The translations under genes were made by a program, and so were the position numbers. Under the pieces are notes generated by a model. That model saw nothing but the letters and a program-made list of their open reading frames with translations, did not search any database and had not been told where the DNA came from. DNA of 64,000 bases from Treponema sp. Marseille-Q3903. Lineage in GTDB: Bacteria > Spirochaetota > Spirochaetia > Treponematales > Treponemataceae. The stretch lies in NCBI RefSeq assembly GCF_014334335.1, contig NZ_JACSEU010000001.1, forward strand, positions 2,140,459-2,204,458, given 5' to 3'. Of the stretch, positions 1 through 8,525 are shown one piece after another (position 1 is the first letter of the stretch; the number at the start of each line of letters is the position of its first letter).

Positions 1-1
1 A

Positions 2-406
2 ATCAATGATGGACAGTATCACCCGGTTGACTCAAATGATAACGCATTCCAGATTGCAGCTATCGGAGCTTTCCGTGAAGGTTACATGAAAGCTAATCCT
101 GTTATTCTCGAACCGATCATGAAAGTTCAGATGACTGCTCCTACTGAATTCCAGGGAAACTTGTTTGGTCTTATCAACCAGCGTCGTGGTGTAATCATTG
201 ATACGACTGATGAAAACAACACTTCAACGGTAAATGCCGAAGTTCCTCTTTCTGAAATGTTTGGGTTCTCAACTATTCTCCGTTCTTCAACTCAGGGTAA
301 GGGCGAATTCACTATGGAATTTGAAAAATACGGTAAAGTTCCAAATGCTGTATCAGATGAACTCCAGAAGAAATACAAAGAAGAAAAGGCAGCAGGTAAA
401 AAATAA
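2..406 (+). CDS. fusA: Elongation factor G, C-terminal part (5' truncated by window)
   Basis: The open frame runs in from the window edge (frame 2) and stops at TAA 404-406. It encodes the end of the translocation GTPase: the domain IV segment with [14 protein letters not shown], then domain V with [11 protein letters not shown] and the usual [25 protein letters not shown] moves tRNAs and mRNA through the ribosome after peptidyl transfer. The GTPase domain lies outside the window, so whether this is the main EF-G or a spirochaete paralogue cannot be decided. An internal ATG at 86 is not the start, because conserved EF-G sequence continues upstream of it. Confidence 0.93.
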   Translation: MNDGQYHPVDSNDNAFQIAAIGAFREGYMKANPVILEPIMKVQMTAPTEFQGNLFGLINQRRGVIIDTTDENNTSTVNAEVPLSEMFGFSTILRSSTQGKGEFTMEFEKYGKVPNAVSDELQKKYKEEKAAGKK

Positions 407-459
407 CTTGATTATATAAAGTTGCAGTTCATTTTACTGCACTTCAGGAGACATTATTT

Positions 460-1116
460 ATGGATAAAAAAGATTTAATCGCTCACAGCCCTGTTCGATA
501 TTTTGACGCCACAAACGCCGGCTTGAAAGCTGGAGAAATGGGACTTATAACTGCTAAAAAAGGTCTTGGAAAGACTTCAGTTCTTGTTCAATTCGGAATT
601 GATAATCTTTTGAATGACAAAGCTCTCGTTCACGTTTCATTCGATCAGCAGTCCTCAAATGTCATAGCATGGTACTCAAGCGTTCTTTCAGAAATCTCTA
701 AAAAGAGAAATGTAAACATTGCAGATATCAACGAAGACATCGTGCGCAATCGTATGATTTTCAACTTCAACCAGGAGACTTTCAAGTTGCCAAAAGTTGT
801 AAATCAGCTAAAAGCGCTGAAAGGAGGCGGATTCAACATCGCTTGTGTTGTTGTTGATGGGCTCGACCTTGCAAAAGCATCTAAGGAAGATCTCGATTGT
901 TTCGCAGATTTTATCAAGTCTGAAAAGATGACTGCATGGTTCAGCTATACAAACGAAGCTCCAACACTCAAAGCGACGCTTGATAGCGATAAACTCGATG
1001 ATTTTGCTACAGTTGCTCACATTGAAGCAGAAAGCAAAAACATCAGCCTTACACTTCTTAAAAATGGTGATGGCAAAGTAAACCTTGACGCTAAGACTTT
1101 GTTGATGACTAAATAA
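460..1116 (+). CDS. Small RecA-like P-loop protein of unknown function
   Basis: This 218-residue soluble protein carries a Walker A-like motif, TAKKGLGKTS (residues 31-40), and a hydrophobic strand ending in Asp, ACVVVDGLD (about 128-136), that fits Walker B. Hydrophobic strands alternate with helices through the rest, as in RecA/KaiC-type ATPase folds. A good ribosome site (CAGGAG) lies 8 nt before ATG 460. It follows fusA by 53 nt on the same strand, so co-transcription is likely, and a terminator-like hairpin follows. I do not recognise a named family. Nucleotide binding is inferred; the biological role is unknown. Confidence 0.8.
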   Translation: MDKKDLIAHSPVRYFDATNAGLKAGEMGLITAKKGLGKTSVLVQFGIDNLLNDKALVHVSFDQQSSNVIAWYSSVLSEISKKRNVNIADINEDIVRNRMIFNFNQETFKLPKVVNQLKALKGGGFNIACVVVDGLDLAKASKEDLDCFADFIKSEKMTAWFSYTNEAPTLKATLDSDKLDDFATVAHIEAESKNISLTLLKNGDGKVNLDAKTLLMTK

Positions 1117-1140
1117 CATTGTCAGAATAAGGACTAAAAC

Positions 1141-1195
1141 AAAAATCCGATTCTTTTGTGGACTTTATTGTTCCATCGAAGATCGGATTTTTTTT
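1141..1195 (+). terminator. Rho-independent terminator after P-loop gene
   Basis: AAATCCGAT (ending 1151) and ATCGGATTT (from 1182) form a stem around a 30-nt loop, followed by a run of eight T. It lies 24 nt after the stop of the P-loop gene. The remaining bases to 1283 show no gene. Confidence 0.6.
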
Positions 1196-1283
1196 ATCTA
1201 TCGCATATCTGCAAACTTAATGGCAGACTTCATGTGCGAACATCATCTGCCGGCAGCGAGTTTTATAGCTTTATAGCGTGATT

Positions 1284-2087
1284 TTACTCTTCTTTCCAAG
1301 GAAATAAAAAACTTTTCCATTTTCTTGGGCCTAATGCCTGACGGTCATCATAAATCAACTCTTCCCACGGAATCTGTTTTCTTTCGTGTTTTGTTTTTAA
1401 TTCAGGATGTTCTTCAAGGTAATCATATTTATACAGGCGCAAACGCAACGCATTTGTATCTGCAATCAAAATTCCTGCCATCGACGGAAAGAACCCGATG
1501 AACACAATTGAAAGCGCAAACAAAACGATATTGTATAAAGCCATAGCGATTGAATAGCCTGTGTTGTCAAACATTATGATAAATGATTTCTTAAGGCATT
1601 TCTTAAAATTGTTGTGCATGATAGAACGTATCGGTATAAACCACTGTAAAGCGAGGAAAATAAAGATATCTATCCAAATCAGCAAAATCCCAACGCAAAA
1701 TCCGACAAGCGACTGAGTTTGAATGACATAATAATGAATCGAGAATCCCGAAATTATGAGTATCAGAGATATCATCAATCCGAACAAAGTCGCATCTTTT
1801 AAAACACCAGGAATTGCCTTAAAATAATCAAGCAGATGAATACCGTTAAAATCAGCTATTTTGGCAGCAGTCTCTCCATACGCAAATGTAAAAATCGACA
1901 TTATGATAAAACTTAAAATAACCGGAATTACAATAAGATATGAAAGATTTTGAGGTATTTTTGCAGCAAAATAATTTAGAAAAACAACGCCAAAACCTAC
2001 AAAAAGGAAAGTAACATTTGCGGTCAGCACTGAAAAAAGATTATCCCAGCCATCGCAAAAATTTTTTTTAATCAAAAACCCAAACAT
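1284..2087 (-). CDS. Multi-pass membrane protein, unknown
   Basis: This protein of about 267 residues has six probable membrane helices (for example FLFVGFGVVFLNYFA, LIVIPVILSFIIMSIFTF, LFGLMISLILIISGF, VGFCVGILLIWIDIFIFLAL, IVLFALSIVFIGFF) and a charged cytoplasmic tail of about 55 residues ending FPWKEE. The ATG at 2087 is preferred over a TTG at 2102; neither has a clear ribosome site. It is divergent from the MarR gene at 2147, so that regulator may control it, which is inference from arrangement only. No family was recognised with confidence; bacterial YesL-like or DUF-type membrane proteins have similar layouts. Confidence 0.75.
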   Translation of the reverse strand: MFGFLIKKNFCDGWDNLFSVLTANVTFLFVGFGVVFLNYFAAKIPQNLSYLIVIPVILSFIIMSIFTFAYGETAAKIADFNGIHLLDYFKAIPGVLKDATLFGLMISLILIISGFSIHYYVIQTQSLVGFCVGILLIWIDIFIFLALQWFIPIRSIMHNNFKKCLKKSFIIMFDNTGYSIAMALYNIVLFALSIVFIGFFPSMAGILIADTNALRLRLYKYDYLEEHPELKTKHERKQIPWEELIYDDRQALGPRKWKSFLFPWKEE

Positions 2088-2131
2088 ATTTAAATTTAAC
2101 AATTATTCTAATTTAATACAAGGATTTTTGA

Positions 2132-2140
2132 TGCTAAAAT
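2132..2140 (+). promoter_or_regulatory. Extended -10 promoter of MarR gene
   Basis: TGC-TAAAAT fits an extended -10 (TGnTATAAT). The predicted start of transcription falls on or next to ATG 2147. Confidence 0.45.
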
Positions 2141-2146
2141 ATGACT

Positions 2147-2575
2147 ATGGATATAAAATCTTCTATTTCACTTTTATCACATATTCATTCTATAACAGCA
2201 GATTTTCTCATTGAAAAGTTAAAAGAAAAAGGATTCCCAGAGTTCGCTTCTTCGCACGGAAATATTTTGTTTCAGCTGAGCATAAAAAGTGAAATGACAA
2301 TGGGTGAACTTTCTGAAAAGATCAATCGCGACAAGTCTACTACAACTGTGCTTGTGCGTAAACTTGAAAGAGATGGGCTTGTTTGTAGAAATAATGATGA
2401 AAATGATAAGCGCAACAGGCTGATCAGCCTCACTGAAAAAGGAAAAGAGTTTAATTCTGCGATAAATGCAATTTCAAAAGAGTTGATAGAGACTTTTTAC
2501 AAAGGTTTTTCCGAAGAAGAAAAAAAACAGTTTTTTGAATTTTTAAAACGAATTGACAATAATTTCAGCTCATAA
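2147..2575 (+). CDS. MarR-family transcriptional regulator
   Basis: A 142-residue winged-helix protein. The helix-turn-helix (MTMGELSEKINRDKSTTTVLVRKLERDGLVCR) and wing (DENDKRNRLISLTEKGKE) match the MarR family, which bind palindromic operators as dimers and usually release DNA on binding a small ligand. The ATG at 2147 is chosen because an extended -10 box, TGC-TAAAAT (2132-2140), ends six bases before it and no Shine-Dalgarno is visible, so the mRNA may be leaderless; the in-frame ATG at 2141 would overlap the promoter. The divergent neighbour is a membrane protein, a common target arrangement for MarR proteins. Confidence 0.85.
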   Translation: MDIKSSISLLSHIHSITADFLIEKLKEKGFPEFASSHGNILFQLSIKSEMTMGELSEKINRDKSTTTVLVRKLERDGLVCRNNDENDKRNRLISLTEKGKEFNSAINAISKELIETFYKGFSEEEKKQFFEFLKRIDNNFSS

Positions 2576-2612
2576 GCCGAGCAGTCCCTTTCAACATTTT
2601 TATGAAAAATTA

Positions 2613-2641
2613 TTGACATTCTCTGATAGTTACACTATTAT
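2613..2641 (+). promoter_or_regulatory. Near-consensus sigma-70 promoter of a candidate small RNA
   Basis: TTGACA (2613-2618), 17-bp spacer and TATTAT (2636-2641). Transcription is predicted to start near 2648. It is the best match to consensus that I saw in the window, yet no plausible ORF follows before the terminator at 2701-2743. Confidence 0.65.
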
Positions 2642-2647
2642 GACATT

Positions 2648-2743
2648 AGCTTATAAACAAGCTGATAAACTCTCTCCGATGTTCAGCAACGCTGAACGGC
2701 AAGATTCCCTTTTAGTGTTACTATCTGGGAATCTTGTTTTTTT
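2648..2743 (+). ncRNA. Candidate small structured RNA, about 96 nt
   Basis: A strong promoter is followed by three successive hairpins and a T-run: AGCTT/AAGCT (about 2648-2663), GTTCAGC-AAC-GCTGAAC (2681-2697, perfect 7-bp stem), and AAGATTCCC/GGGAATCTT (2701-2735) with seven T. It sits between the MarR gene and malQ. It is not the SRP RNA, which lies at 57334-57430, and it is far too short for tmRNA or 6S RNA. It could be an independent regulatory RNA or an abortive leader for malQ. The 71-residue ORF overlapping it has no support. Confidence 0.45.
2701..2743 (+). terminator. Rho-independent terminator upstream of malQ
   Basis: Nine-base-pair stem AAGATTCCC (2701-2709) with GGGAATCTT (2727-2735), 17-nt loop, then G and seven T. 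Confidence 0.8.
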
Positions 2744-2796
2744 AACACAATTTTCTTTCAGATTTTAAATTTATTGATATGACATCTCCATATATG

Positions 2797-2805
2797 TGTT
2801 ATACT
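2797..2805 (+). promoter_or_regulatory. Extended -10 promoter of malQ
   Basis: TGT-TATACT at 2797-2805. The hexamer ends seven bases before ATG 2813, so the transcript would begin at or within a base or two of the start codon. No Shine-Dalgarno is present. A TTGATA 20 bp upstream is too far to be a normal -35. Confidence 0.5.
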
Positions 2806-2812
2806 GTTAACT

Positions 2813-4759
2813 ATGAATGAAAATAAATTAACAGGAATATCAGTTCCTCTCGGTGCACTGTACACGAAGGACAATCAGGTTATTGGAGAATTTCCTGATT
2901 TGCAGCCTTTTTGTGATTATTGTAAATCTTGCGGAGTGTCTATCATTCAGCTTTTGCCTGTAAACGACACTGGAACTCAAAGTTCACCTTACAGCGGACT
3001 TTCAGCTTTTGCTCTTCACCCAATCTATATCCGAATAAAGGATATCCCTGAATTTGCAGAAGTTTACAAAAAAAATGAAAAGTTCAAAAATAAATACGAC
3101 AGTTTTATCGCTGAGAATAAATACTCGCTTCGTTACAATTACGACGCAATTTCAAACAGAAAGACGGAACTTCTCAAATTACTCTATGAAGAAACGGAAA
3201 CCGGCAAAACAGGAAAACCGAGCGACAAGCTTTCAAAGTGGATAAAGTCAAATCAATGGGTAAAGACATACGCTGTCTACAAAAACCTAAAATGGAATTA
3301 CATGCAAGCTTCATGGAAAAGCTGGCACGAAAATGATCAGCATAAATCTGAAGAGCAAATACTTGAATTGTGGAATACAAAGGCCTTCAAAAAGGAGCAT
3401 TTGTTTTTTGTATGGGTTCAAGAGATTGCCGATTCCCAATTTGAAAAATCTGTTTCATATATAAAAAAAGCCGGCATCTTGCTCAAAGGCGATATGCCTA
3501 TTTTGATGAATGAAGATTCCTGCGACGTCTGGGCATCGCCGCTTTACTTTAATCAAGCTCTGCGCGCCGGCTCCCCTTGCGATGGTGAAAATCCTAAAGG
3601 TCAAAACTGGGGCTTCCCGATATACAATTGGAAAAACCTCAAGACTGATGATTACTGCTGGTGGAAAGAAAGACTTTTAAATGCTTCAAAATATTACGAT
3701 GCATACAGGCTCGACCACATTTTAGGATTTTTTAGAATCTGGGCAATTCCGGAAAGCGATTCAAATGCATTAAACGGTCACACTGAGCCATATTCTGCAA
3801 TCAAGAGAGAAACTCTCTATGAACTTGGCTTCGACGATGACAGAATTCGTTGGTTAAGCCAACCTCACATTCCAACTTCTGCAATAGAAAGAATTACGAA
3901 CAACTATGACGTTGCAATTCGGATTCTTTCGACTCTGTGTGATAGGATTGGCTCTGAAGAATTGTGGCGCTTTACGCCTGCTGTAGAAGGCTCAAAATAT
4001 ATTCAAGGCGCAGATTTGACAGAACTTTGCAGAGCAGAGCAAGTTCAATCTGTAAAAGAAAAGCTGATTGAATATTGGTCGAACAGGACACTGATCGAAA
4101 TAAGTAAAAACAAATTTGTTCCTCTTTGGACATATTATAACTCGACTTCATGGAGCACGCTGAACGATAAGGAAAAAAATGATTTGCAGGCATGTTTTTG
4201 CGAGCTAAATTCTAAAAATGAAAAACTTTGGCAAAAACAGGCGGACGGAATATTTTCTGCTCTGACTAAATCGGTAAAAGGGGTATTTTGCGGCGAAGAC
4301 TTAGGTGTAAATATAGATTGCGTTCCGACGACAATGGAAAAACACAAAATTCTTGGATTGAGAGTAATTCGCTGGTGTCGAGAATGGGCAAAAGATGGGC
4401 AACCGTATATCCCGCTCTCTGATTACACCCCACTTTCTGTGGCGACAACATCCGTTCACGACTCCTCCACAATCCGTCAATGGTGGGCTGACGAACACAG
4501 AGAAGAATTTACGCCGGAAATCGCAGAAAAAATCATGAAAGAAGCAGCTTCATCCGCAAGCATGTGGTTTATTCCGCCGATTCAAGATTTTCTATATATG
4601 AACAAAAAATACTGGCTTTCAAATACTACAGATGAGCGAATCAACGTGCCGGGAACTGTTTCCTATTTCAATTGGACTTACAGGCTTCCTGTTTCACTTG
4701 AAGATTTGCTCGAAGATAAAGATTTGATAAATAAAATAAAAAATATATCAAAAAGATAA
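2813..4759 (+). CDS. malQ: 4-alpha-glucanotransferase (GH77, amylomaltase)
   Basis: This 648-residue enzyme transfers maltodextrin segments between glucans, releasing glucose, in cytoplasmic maltose/starch use. Family marks seen in order: PYSGLSAFALHPIYI near the N-terminus, KGDMPILMNEDSCDVWASP (substrate loop), YRLDHILGFFRIW with the expected nucleophile Asp301, GEDLG with the expected acid/base Glu495, and VHDSSTIRQWW with Asp551. Length is in the range of bacterial MalQ proteins. The next gene (GH13) starts 14 nt after the stop, so the two form an operon for alpha-glucan metabolism. The start has no ribosome site and lies just after a -10 box. Confidence 0.92.
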   Translation: MNENKLTGISVPLGALYTKDNQVIGEFPDLQPFCDYCKSCGVSIIQLLPVNDTGTQSSPYSGLSAFALHPIYIRIKDIPEFAEVYKKNEKFKNKYDSFIAENKYSLRYNYDAISNRKTELLKLLYEETETGKTGKPSDKLSKWIKSNQWVKTYAVYKNLKWNYMQASWKSWHENDQHKSEEQILELWNTKAFKKEHLFFVWVQEIADSQFEKSVSYIKKAGILLKGDMPILMNEDSCDVWASPLYFNQALRAGSPCDGENPKGQNWGFPIYNWKNLKTDDYCWWKERLLNASKYYDAYRLDHILGFFRIWAIPESDSNALNGHTEPYSAIKRETLYELGFDDDRIRWLSQPHIPTSAIERITNNYDVAIRILSTLCDRIGSEELWRFTPAVEGSKYIQGADLTELCRAEQVQSVKEKLIEYWSNRTLIEISKNKFVPLWTYYNSTSWSTLNDKEKNDLQACFCELNSKNEKLWQKQADGIFSALTKSVKGVFCGEDLGVNIDCVPTTMEKHKILGLRVIRWCREWAKDGQPYIPLSDYTPLSVATTSVHDSSTIRQWWADEHREEFTPEIAEKIMKEAASSASMWFIPPIQDFLYMNKKYWLSNTTDERINVPGTVSYFNWTYRLPVSLEDLLEDKDLINKIKNISKR

Positions 4760-4773
4760 GGTTAGGTAAAAGA

Positions 4774-7700
4774 ATGCGACTCTCGTACAATGAATTTCAT
4801 GTCTCAAAAAAAATCCGTGATTTGTGCAGTTTTGATGAAGGACTTTTTGCTTCTTCAGGAAACGTTGTTTTTGCAAATTTGAAAAACGTCCGCGAATTCC
4901 AACTTTTGATAAACAATGTATTTAAATCGCGTGGAGAAGAAAACAAAAAGCTTTCTGCTGGTCAACTCAATGCAATGGGGCTTATTGACGAAATTCTTCA
5001 CATGGTTTGTATGATTTATCGCCGCGACAAAGTTCCTTCATTTATGAAAGACTTGCTTTCAAACCTCGATAAAGAATTCGGGCGAGAAAATATGGATGCA
5101 TTCTTTCTCGATTTTATGAAGGAATTTCCGCCTGTTGAAGTTTACAAAGGAAAATGCACTTCGGAACAATATCTAAACAGAGTTGCAGTTGAGCCTAACA
5201 CAGGAGCTGAACGCACAAACCGTGAACAGACTCTCGAAGAACTTATTCTTCTTCACCTTGCAAACGAAAACCCTGCATTCAAACCTTTCATAATCATGTT
5301 TGATGAAGTGGAAGTTGCAAAAAATAAGCTATATGCAAAAACTTGGGCGAGCATTCAAAAGTTTTCCAAGACAAAACCTTTTTTTGGTCCGTTCAACAAC
5401 GACATAATAAATGTTTTGCGCGAGCCTTATATGTTCGCTCCGTACAGCCTGAAAGGTCAGCTTGAATACATCTTGAAATACTGGACTTCGATTTTCCCTG
5501 AAGGTTGGCTAAAAAAACTTCTTGCAGGAATGGATACAATTTCCGAAGAAGAAAAAGCTTCATGGCGCGGATTTGGAAGCGGAGAGTTGCCTGACATGTT
5601 GCCTTATTCTTTTGAGAACTTGATGAACGAATATGAGCGCTTCAGTGCAGACGCTTCATGGATGCCGAACGTAATTTTGATGGCAAAAACCGTCCTTGTC
5701 TGGCTAGACCAACTCACAAAGCAATACGGTTATCAAATCACAAGGCTCGACCAGATTCCCGACGCAGAGCTCGATCGATTACGTGACGAAGGTTTTACAG
5801 GATTATGGCTGATTGGGTTGTGGGAACGAAGCAAAGCCAGCAAACGGATCAAACAGATTTGCGGAAATCCTGAAGCTGCAGCGTCTGCATATTCCCTTTA
5901 TGACTACAATATTGCGCAAAATATAGGTGGCTGGGACGCTCTTTCAAATTTGCGTCAGCGGCTTTGGCAGAGAGGAATAAGACTTGCTTCCGACATGGTT
6001 CCGAATCACACAGGAATGGACGGAGAATGGGTGATAAATCATCCTGACCGCTTTATTCAAAGGCGAGACAATCCTTTCCCTCAGTATACATACAACGGAG
6101 AAAATCTTTCGCAGGACTCAAGAGTTGGAGTTTACCTTGAAGACCATTATTACTCCCGAGAAGACTGCTCTGTAGTTTTTAAGCGAGTAGACAATCAAAC
6201 AGGCGACACACGCTATATTTACCACGGAAACGACGGAACAGGACTGCCGTGGAACGACACAGCTCAGATTGATTTTTTGAATCCTGAAGCTCGAGAAGCT
6301 GTCATGCAGGAGATTCTCCACGTTGCAAGAAATTTCCCAATAATCCGTTTTGACGCTGCAATGGTTCTTGCCAAAAAGTCTATCCGCCGACTCTGGTATC
6401 CTGAACCGGGACATGGAGGAGACATCGCAACACGCTCCGAAACAGGTTTGAGCACGCAGCAGTTTAATGCGGCAATTCCGAACGAATTCTGGCGTGAAGT
6501 TGTAGATAGAGTCGCAAAAGAGTGCCCAGATACTTTGCTGCTCGCAGAAGCATTCTGGATGATGGAAGGCTACTTTGTTAGAACTTTAGGAATGCACCGC
6601 GTTTACAACTCGGCATTCATGAACATGCTGAAAAAAGAAGAGAACCAAAAATATCGCGATACCGTAAAAAATACAATCACTTTTGATCCACAAATTCTTA
6701 AGCGTTACGTAAACTTTATGAACAACCCTGATGAAGAAACGGCGATTGCACAGTTTGGTGACAACGACAAGTATTTTGGCGTATGTACATTGATGATAAC
6801 TATGCCGGGTCTTCCGATGTTTGGTCATGGTCAGATTGAAGGTTTCACTGAAAAATACGGTATGGAATATACAAAAGCATACAAAGACGAAAAACCAAAC
6901 CAATATCTTGTAGACCGCCACTGGCATGACATCTTCCCACTTATGAAAAAGCGTTATCTTTTCAGTGGGGTTGAAAATTTCTTGTTTTTCGATTTGTGGG
7001 AAGACGGTCATGTAAACGAAAACGTCTTTGCATATTCAAATGGAGCCGGAAACGAACGCTCAGTTGTATTCTACAACAATAAGTACGAACAGGCACACGG
7101 ATGGATAAAACAGTCAGACCCATACGCAGTAAAAACCGGAAAAGGCGACGAAATTGTGATGATGACAAAATCGATTTCCGAAGGTCTCAACCTAACAGCT
7201 GAAGAAGACAAATATTGTATTTTCCAGGAACACAAAAGCCGTCGGTGGTTTATCAGAAAGAGCAGAGATATCTGTGAAAAAGGTTTGTTCATAATGCTCA
7301 ACGGTTTTGAATACCAAGTATTTATCAACGTTCAGCAGATACAAGACACTCCTGACCACAGATATAAAACTTTGTGCGATTTTTTGAATGGAACAGGATG
7401 TGAAGATATTGAAACCGCTATGCAGGAATTGCTCTACAAGGATTTGTATTACGCGCTTAATGCATTTGCAAAAAATGCGCTCATTCCGATTGTAAAGGAA
7501 TTCAATCTCACTGATAAAACTGAAGTTTCTGAAGAAAATAAAGATTCTTCAAAAAAAGCAAAAAAGACACTTCCTCACAAAGTAAACGTAAAGGAAATCT
7601 CTGAAATTCTTAAAGATTCAGAACAAAGCGCTATCGATTTCTTTGATACCGCTCAAAGATTTTCTTCATACAAAACAGATTCAAAAAAGCAGTACACATT

Positions 7701-8451
7701 GTTCAAAAACAGGGTAACTATGCTTGCAAAAGTTCACAATGCAGATTTACTCAAAAATCCTACGGATATACAAAAAGCGCTTTTGAAAGCCGCAGATGTA
7801 CAGACATTTACAAAGCTCATAATTCAATCTGATTGTACGATTGAACTTCCTCTTTTGTTGTGGGCATTCATTGGAGATTATGCGGAAAATGGCTGTGCTA
7901 TTGAGTGGAATTTTGCGCGCAAGTTCAACGAATATCTTGGCAGTGAAAAACTTACATCAAAAGACAATCGATATGCTTTTCAAAAATTATTCATGATTGC
8001 AGATGTGGCAAAAAGAGCGAGCGCATTGAAAAGTGAAAAAGAAAAATCATTTGAAATCGCAAGAACTCTTGTTCAGGGCAGATACGCTGGAATATTGAGC
8101 GGCGCTAACAATTTCAACAATGTATGTTGGTTCAATAAAGAAATTCTTGAAATCAGCCTGAATGTTACAACAATGTTTTTAGCTCTAAATGCAAAGGAAT
8201 CTGATTTTGCTGATGTGCTTAAGCTCTACAAATCGTTGTGTGCTGCAAAATTAAAAGCGGCATACAAGTGTGAGCTGTTCGTAAAAGAATTTGATCATAT
8301 TGAGAAAAAGGCTTCAGATAAAAAAAGCGTAAAAAAGACAACCGCCAAAAAGCCAACTGTCAAAAAGGCAGCTGCCAAAAAGCAAAATACAAAAAACTCA
8401 AAGGACGAAAAAGCAAAGGATAAAAAAGCAAAAGTAAAAAAGACAAAATAA
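4774..8451 (+). CDS. Large GH13-family glycosidase (alpha-amylase type) with lysine-rich tail
   Basis: This 1,225-residue protein has no signal peptide. Residues 1 to about 300 are a helical region I cannot assign. A GH13 (beta/alpha)8 barrel follows with the four family regions: DMVPNH (Asp407), IIRFDAA (nucleophile Asp527), LLAEAF (acid/base Glu592) and FGDNDK (Asp665). Residues about 850-1170 are helical and unassigned. The last roughly 55 residues are a Lys/Ala/Thr-rich tail resembling histone H1-type tails. It forms an operon with malQ, so intracellular alpha-glucan breakdown or remodelling is likely. Exact specificity (amylase, phosphorylase-like or branching) cannot be read from sequence. 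Confidence 0.85.
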   Translation: MRLSYNEFHVSKKIRDLCSFDEGLFASSGNVVFANLKNVREFQLLINNVFKSRGEENKKLSAGQLNAMGLIDEILHMVCMIYRRDKVPSFMKDLLSNLDKEFGRENMDAFFLDFMKEFPPVEVYKGKCTSEQYLNRVAVEPNTGAERTNREQTLEELILLHLANENPAFKPFIIMFDEVEVAKNKLYAKTWASIQKFSKTKPFFGPFNNDIINVLREPYMFAPYSLKGQLEYILKYWTSIFPEGWLKKLLAGMDTISEEEKASWRGFGSGELPDMLPYSFENLMNEYERFSADASWMPNVILMAKTVLVWLDQLTKQYGYQITRLDQIPDAELDRLRDEGFTGLWLIGLWERSKASKRIKQICGNPEAAASAYSLYDYNIAQNIGGWDALSNLRQRLWQRGIRLASDMVPNHTGMDGEWVINHPDRFIQRRDNPFPQYTYNGENLSQDSRVGVYLEDHYYSREDCSVVFKRVDNQTGDTRYIYHGNDGTGLPWNDTAQIDFLNPEAREAVMQEILHVARNFPIIRFDAAMVLAKKSIRRLWYPEPGHGGDIATRSETGLSTQQFNAAIPNEFWREVVDRVAKECPDTLLLAEAFWMMEGYFVRTLGMHRVYNSAFMNMLKKEENQKYRDTVKNTITFDPQILKRYVNFMNNPDEETAIAQFGDNDKYFGVCTLMITMPGLPMFGHGQIEGFTEKYGMEYTKAYKDEKPNQYLVDRHWHDIFPLMKKRYLFSGVENFLFFDLWEDGHVNENVFAYSNGAGNERSVVFYNNKYEQAHGWIKQSDPYAVKTGKGDEIVMMTKSISEGLNLTAEEDKYCIFQEHKSRRWFIRKSRDICEKGLFIMLNGFEYQVFINVQQIQDTPDHRYKTLCDFLNGTGCEDIETAMQELLYKDLYYALNAFAKNALIPIVKEFNLTDKTEVSEENKDSSKKAKKTLPHKVNVKEISEILKDSEQSAIDFFDTAQRFSSYKTDSKKQYTLFKNRVTMLAKVHNADLLKNPTDIQKALLKAADVQTFTKLIIQSDCTIELPLLLWAFIGDYAENGCAIEWNFARKFNEYLGSEKLTSKDNRYAFQKLFMIADVAKRASALKSEKEKSFEIARTLVQGRYAGILSGANNFNNVCWFNKEILEISLNVTTMFLALNAKESDFADVLKLYKSLCAAKLKAAYKCELFVKEFDHIEKKASDKKSVKKTTAKKPTVKKAAAKKQNTKNSKDEKAKDKKAKVKKTK

Positions 8452-8452
8452 T

Positions 8453-8498
8453 TTATTTGCCGCCGCAAATTTAAACTTTTTTTGCAGGCGGCAAATAA
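8453..8498. terminator. Hairpin between convergent genes, probable terminator
   Basis: Perfect 12-bp inverted repeat, TTATTTGCCGCC (8453-8464) and GGCGGCAAATAA (8487-8498), with a nested GCAAA/TTTGC stem. It lies between the convergent stops of the GH13 gene and the threonine synthase-like gene. The T-run is in the loop rather than after the stem, so it may act in both directions or as an mRNA 3' end stabiliser. Confidence 0.55.
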
Positions 8499-8525
8499 AC
8501 TCGACTGATGAACTTATTGCATTTA

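Noticed and set aside
2648-2743. Possible SRP RNA at this site
   Set aside because: No GGAA tetraloop domain or conserved asymmetric loop; the true SRP RNA signature is at 57334-57430.
2553-2768. 71-codon ORF between the MarR gene and malQ
   Set aside because: It spans a strong promoter, three hairpins and a terminator, has no ribosome site and no recognisable sequence.
6586-7011. 141-codon ORF on the minus strand inside the GH13 gene
   Set aside because: Cysteine/phenylalanine-rich shadow frame opposite a well-supported coding sequence.
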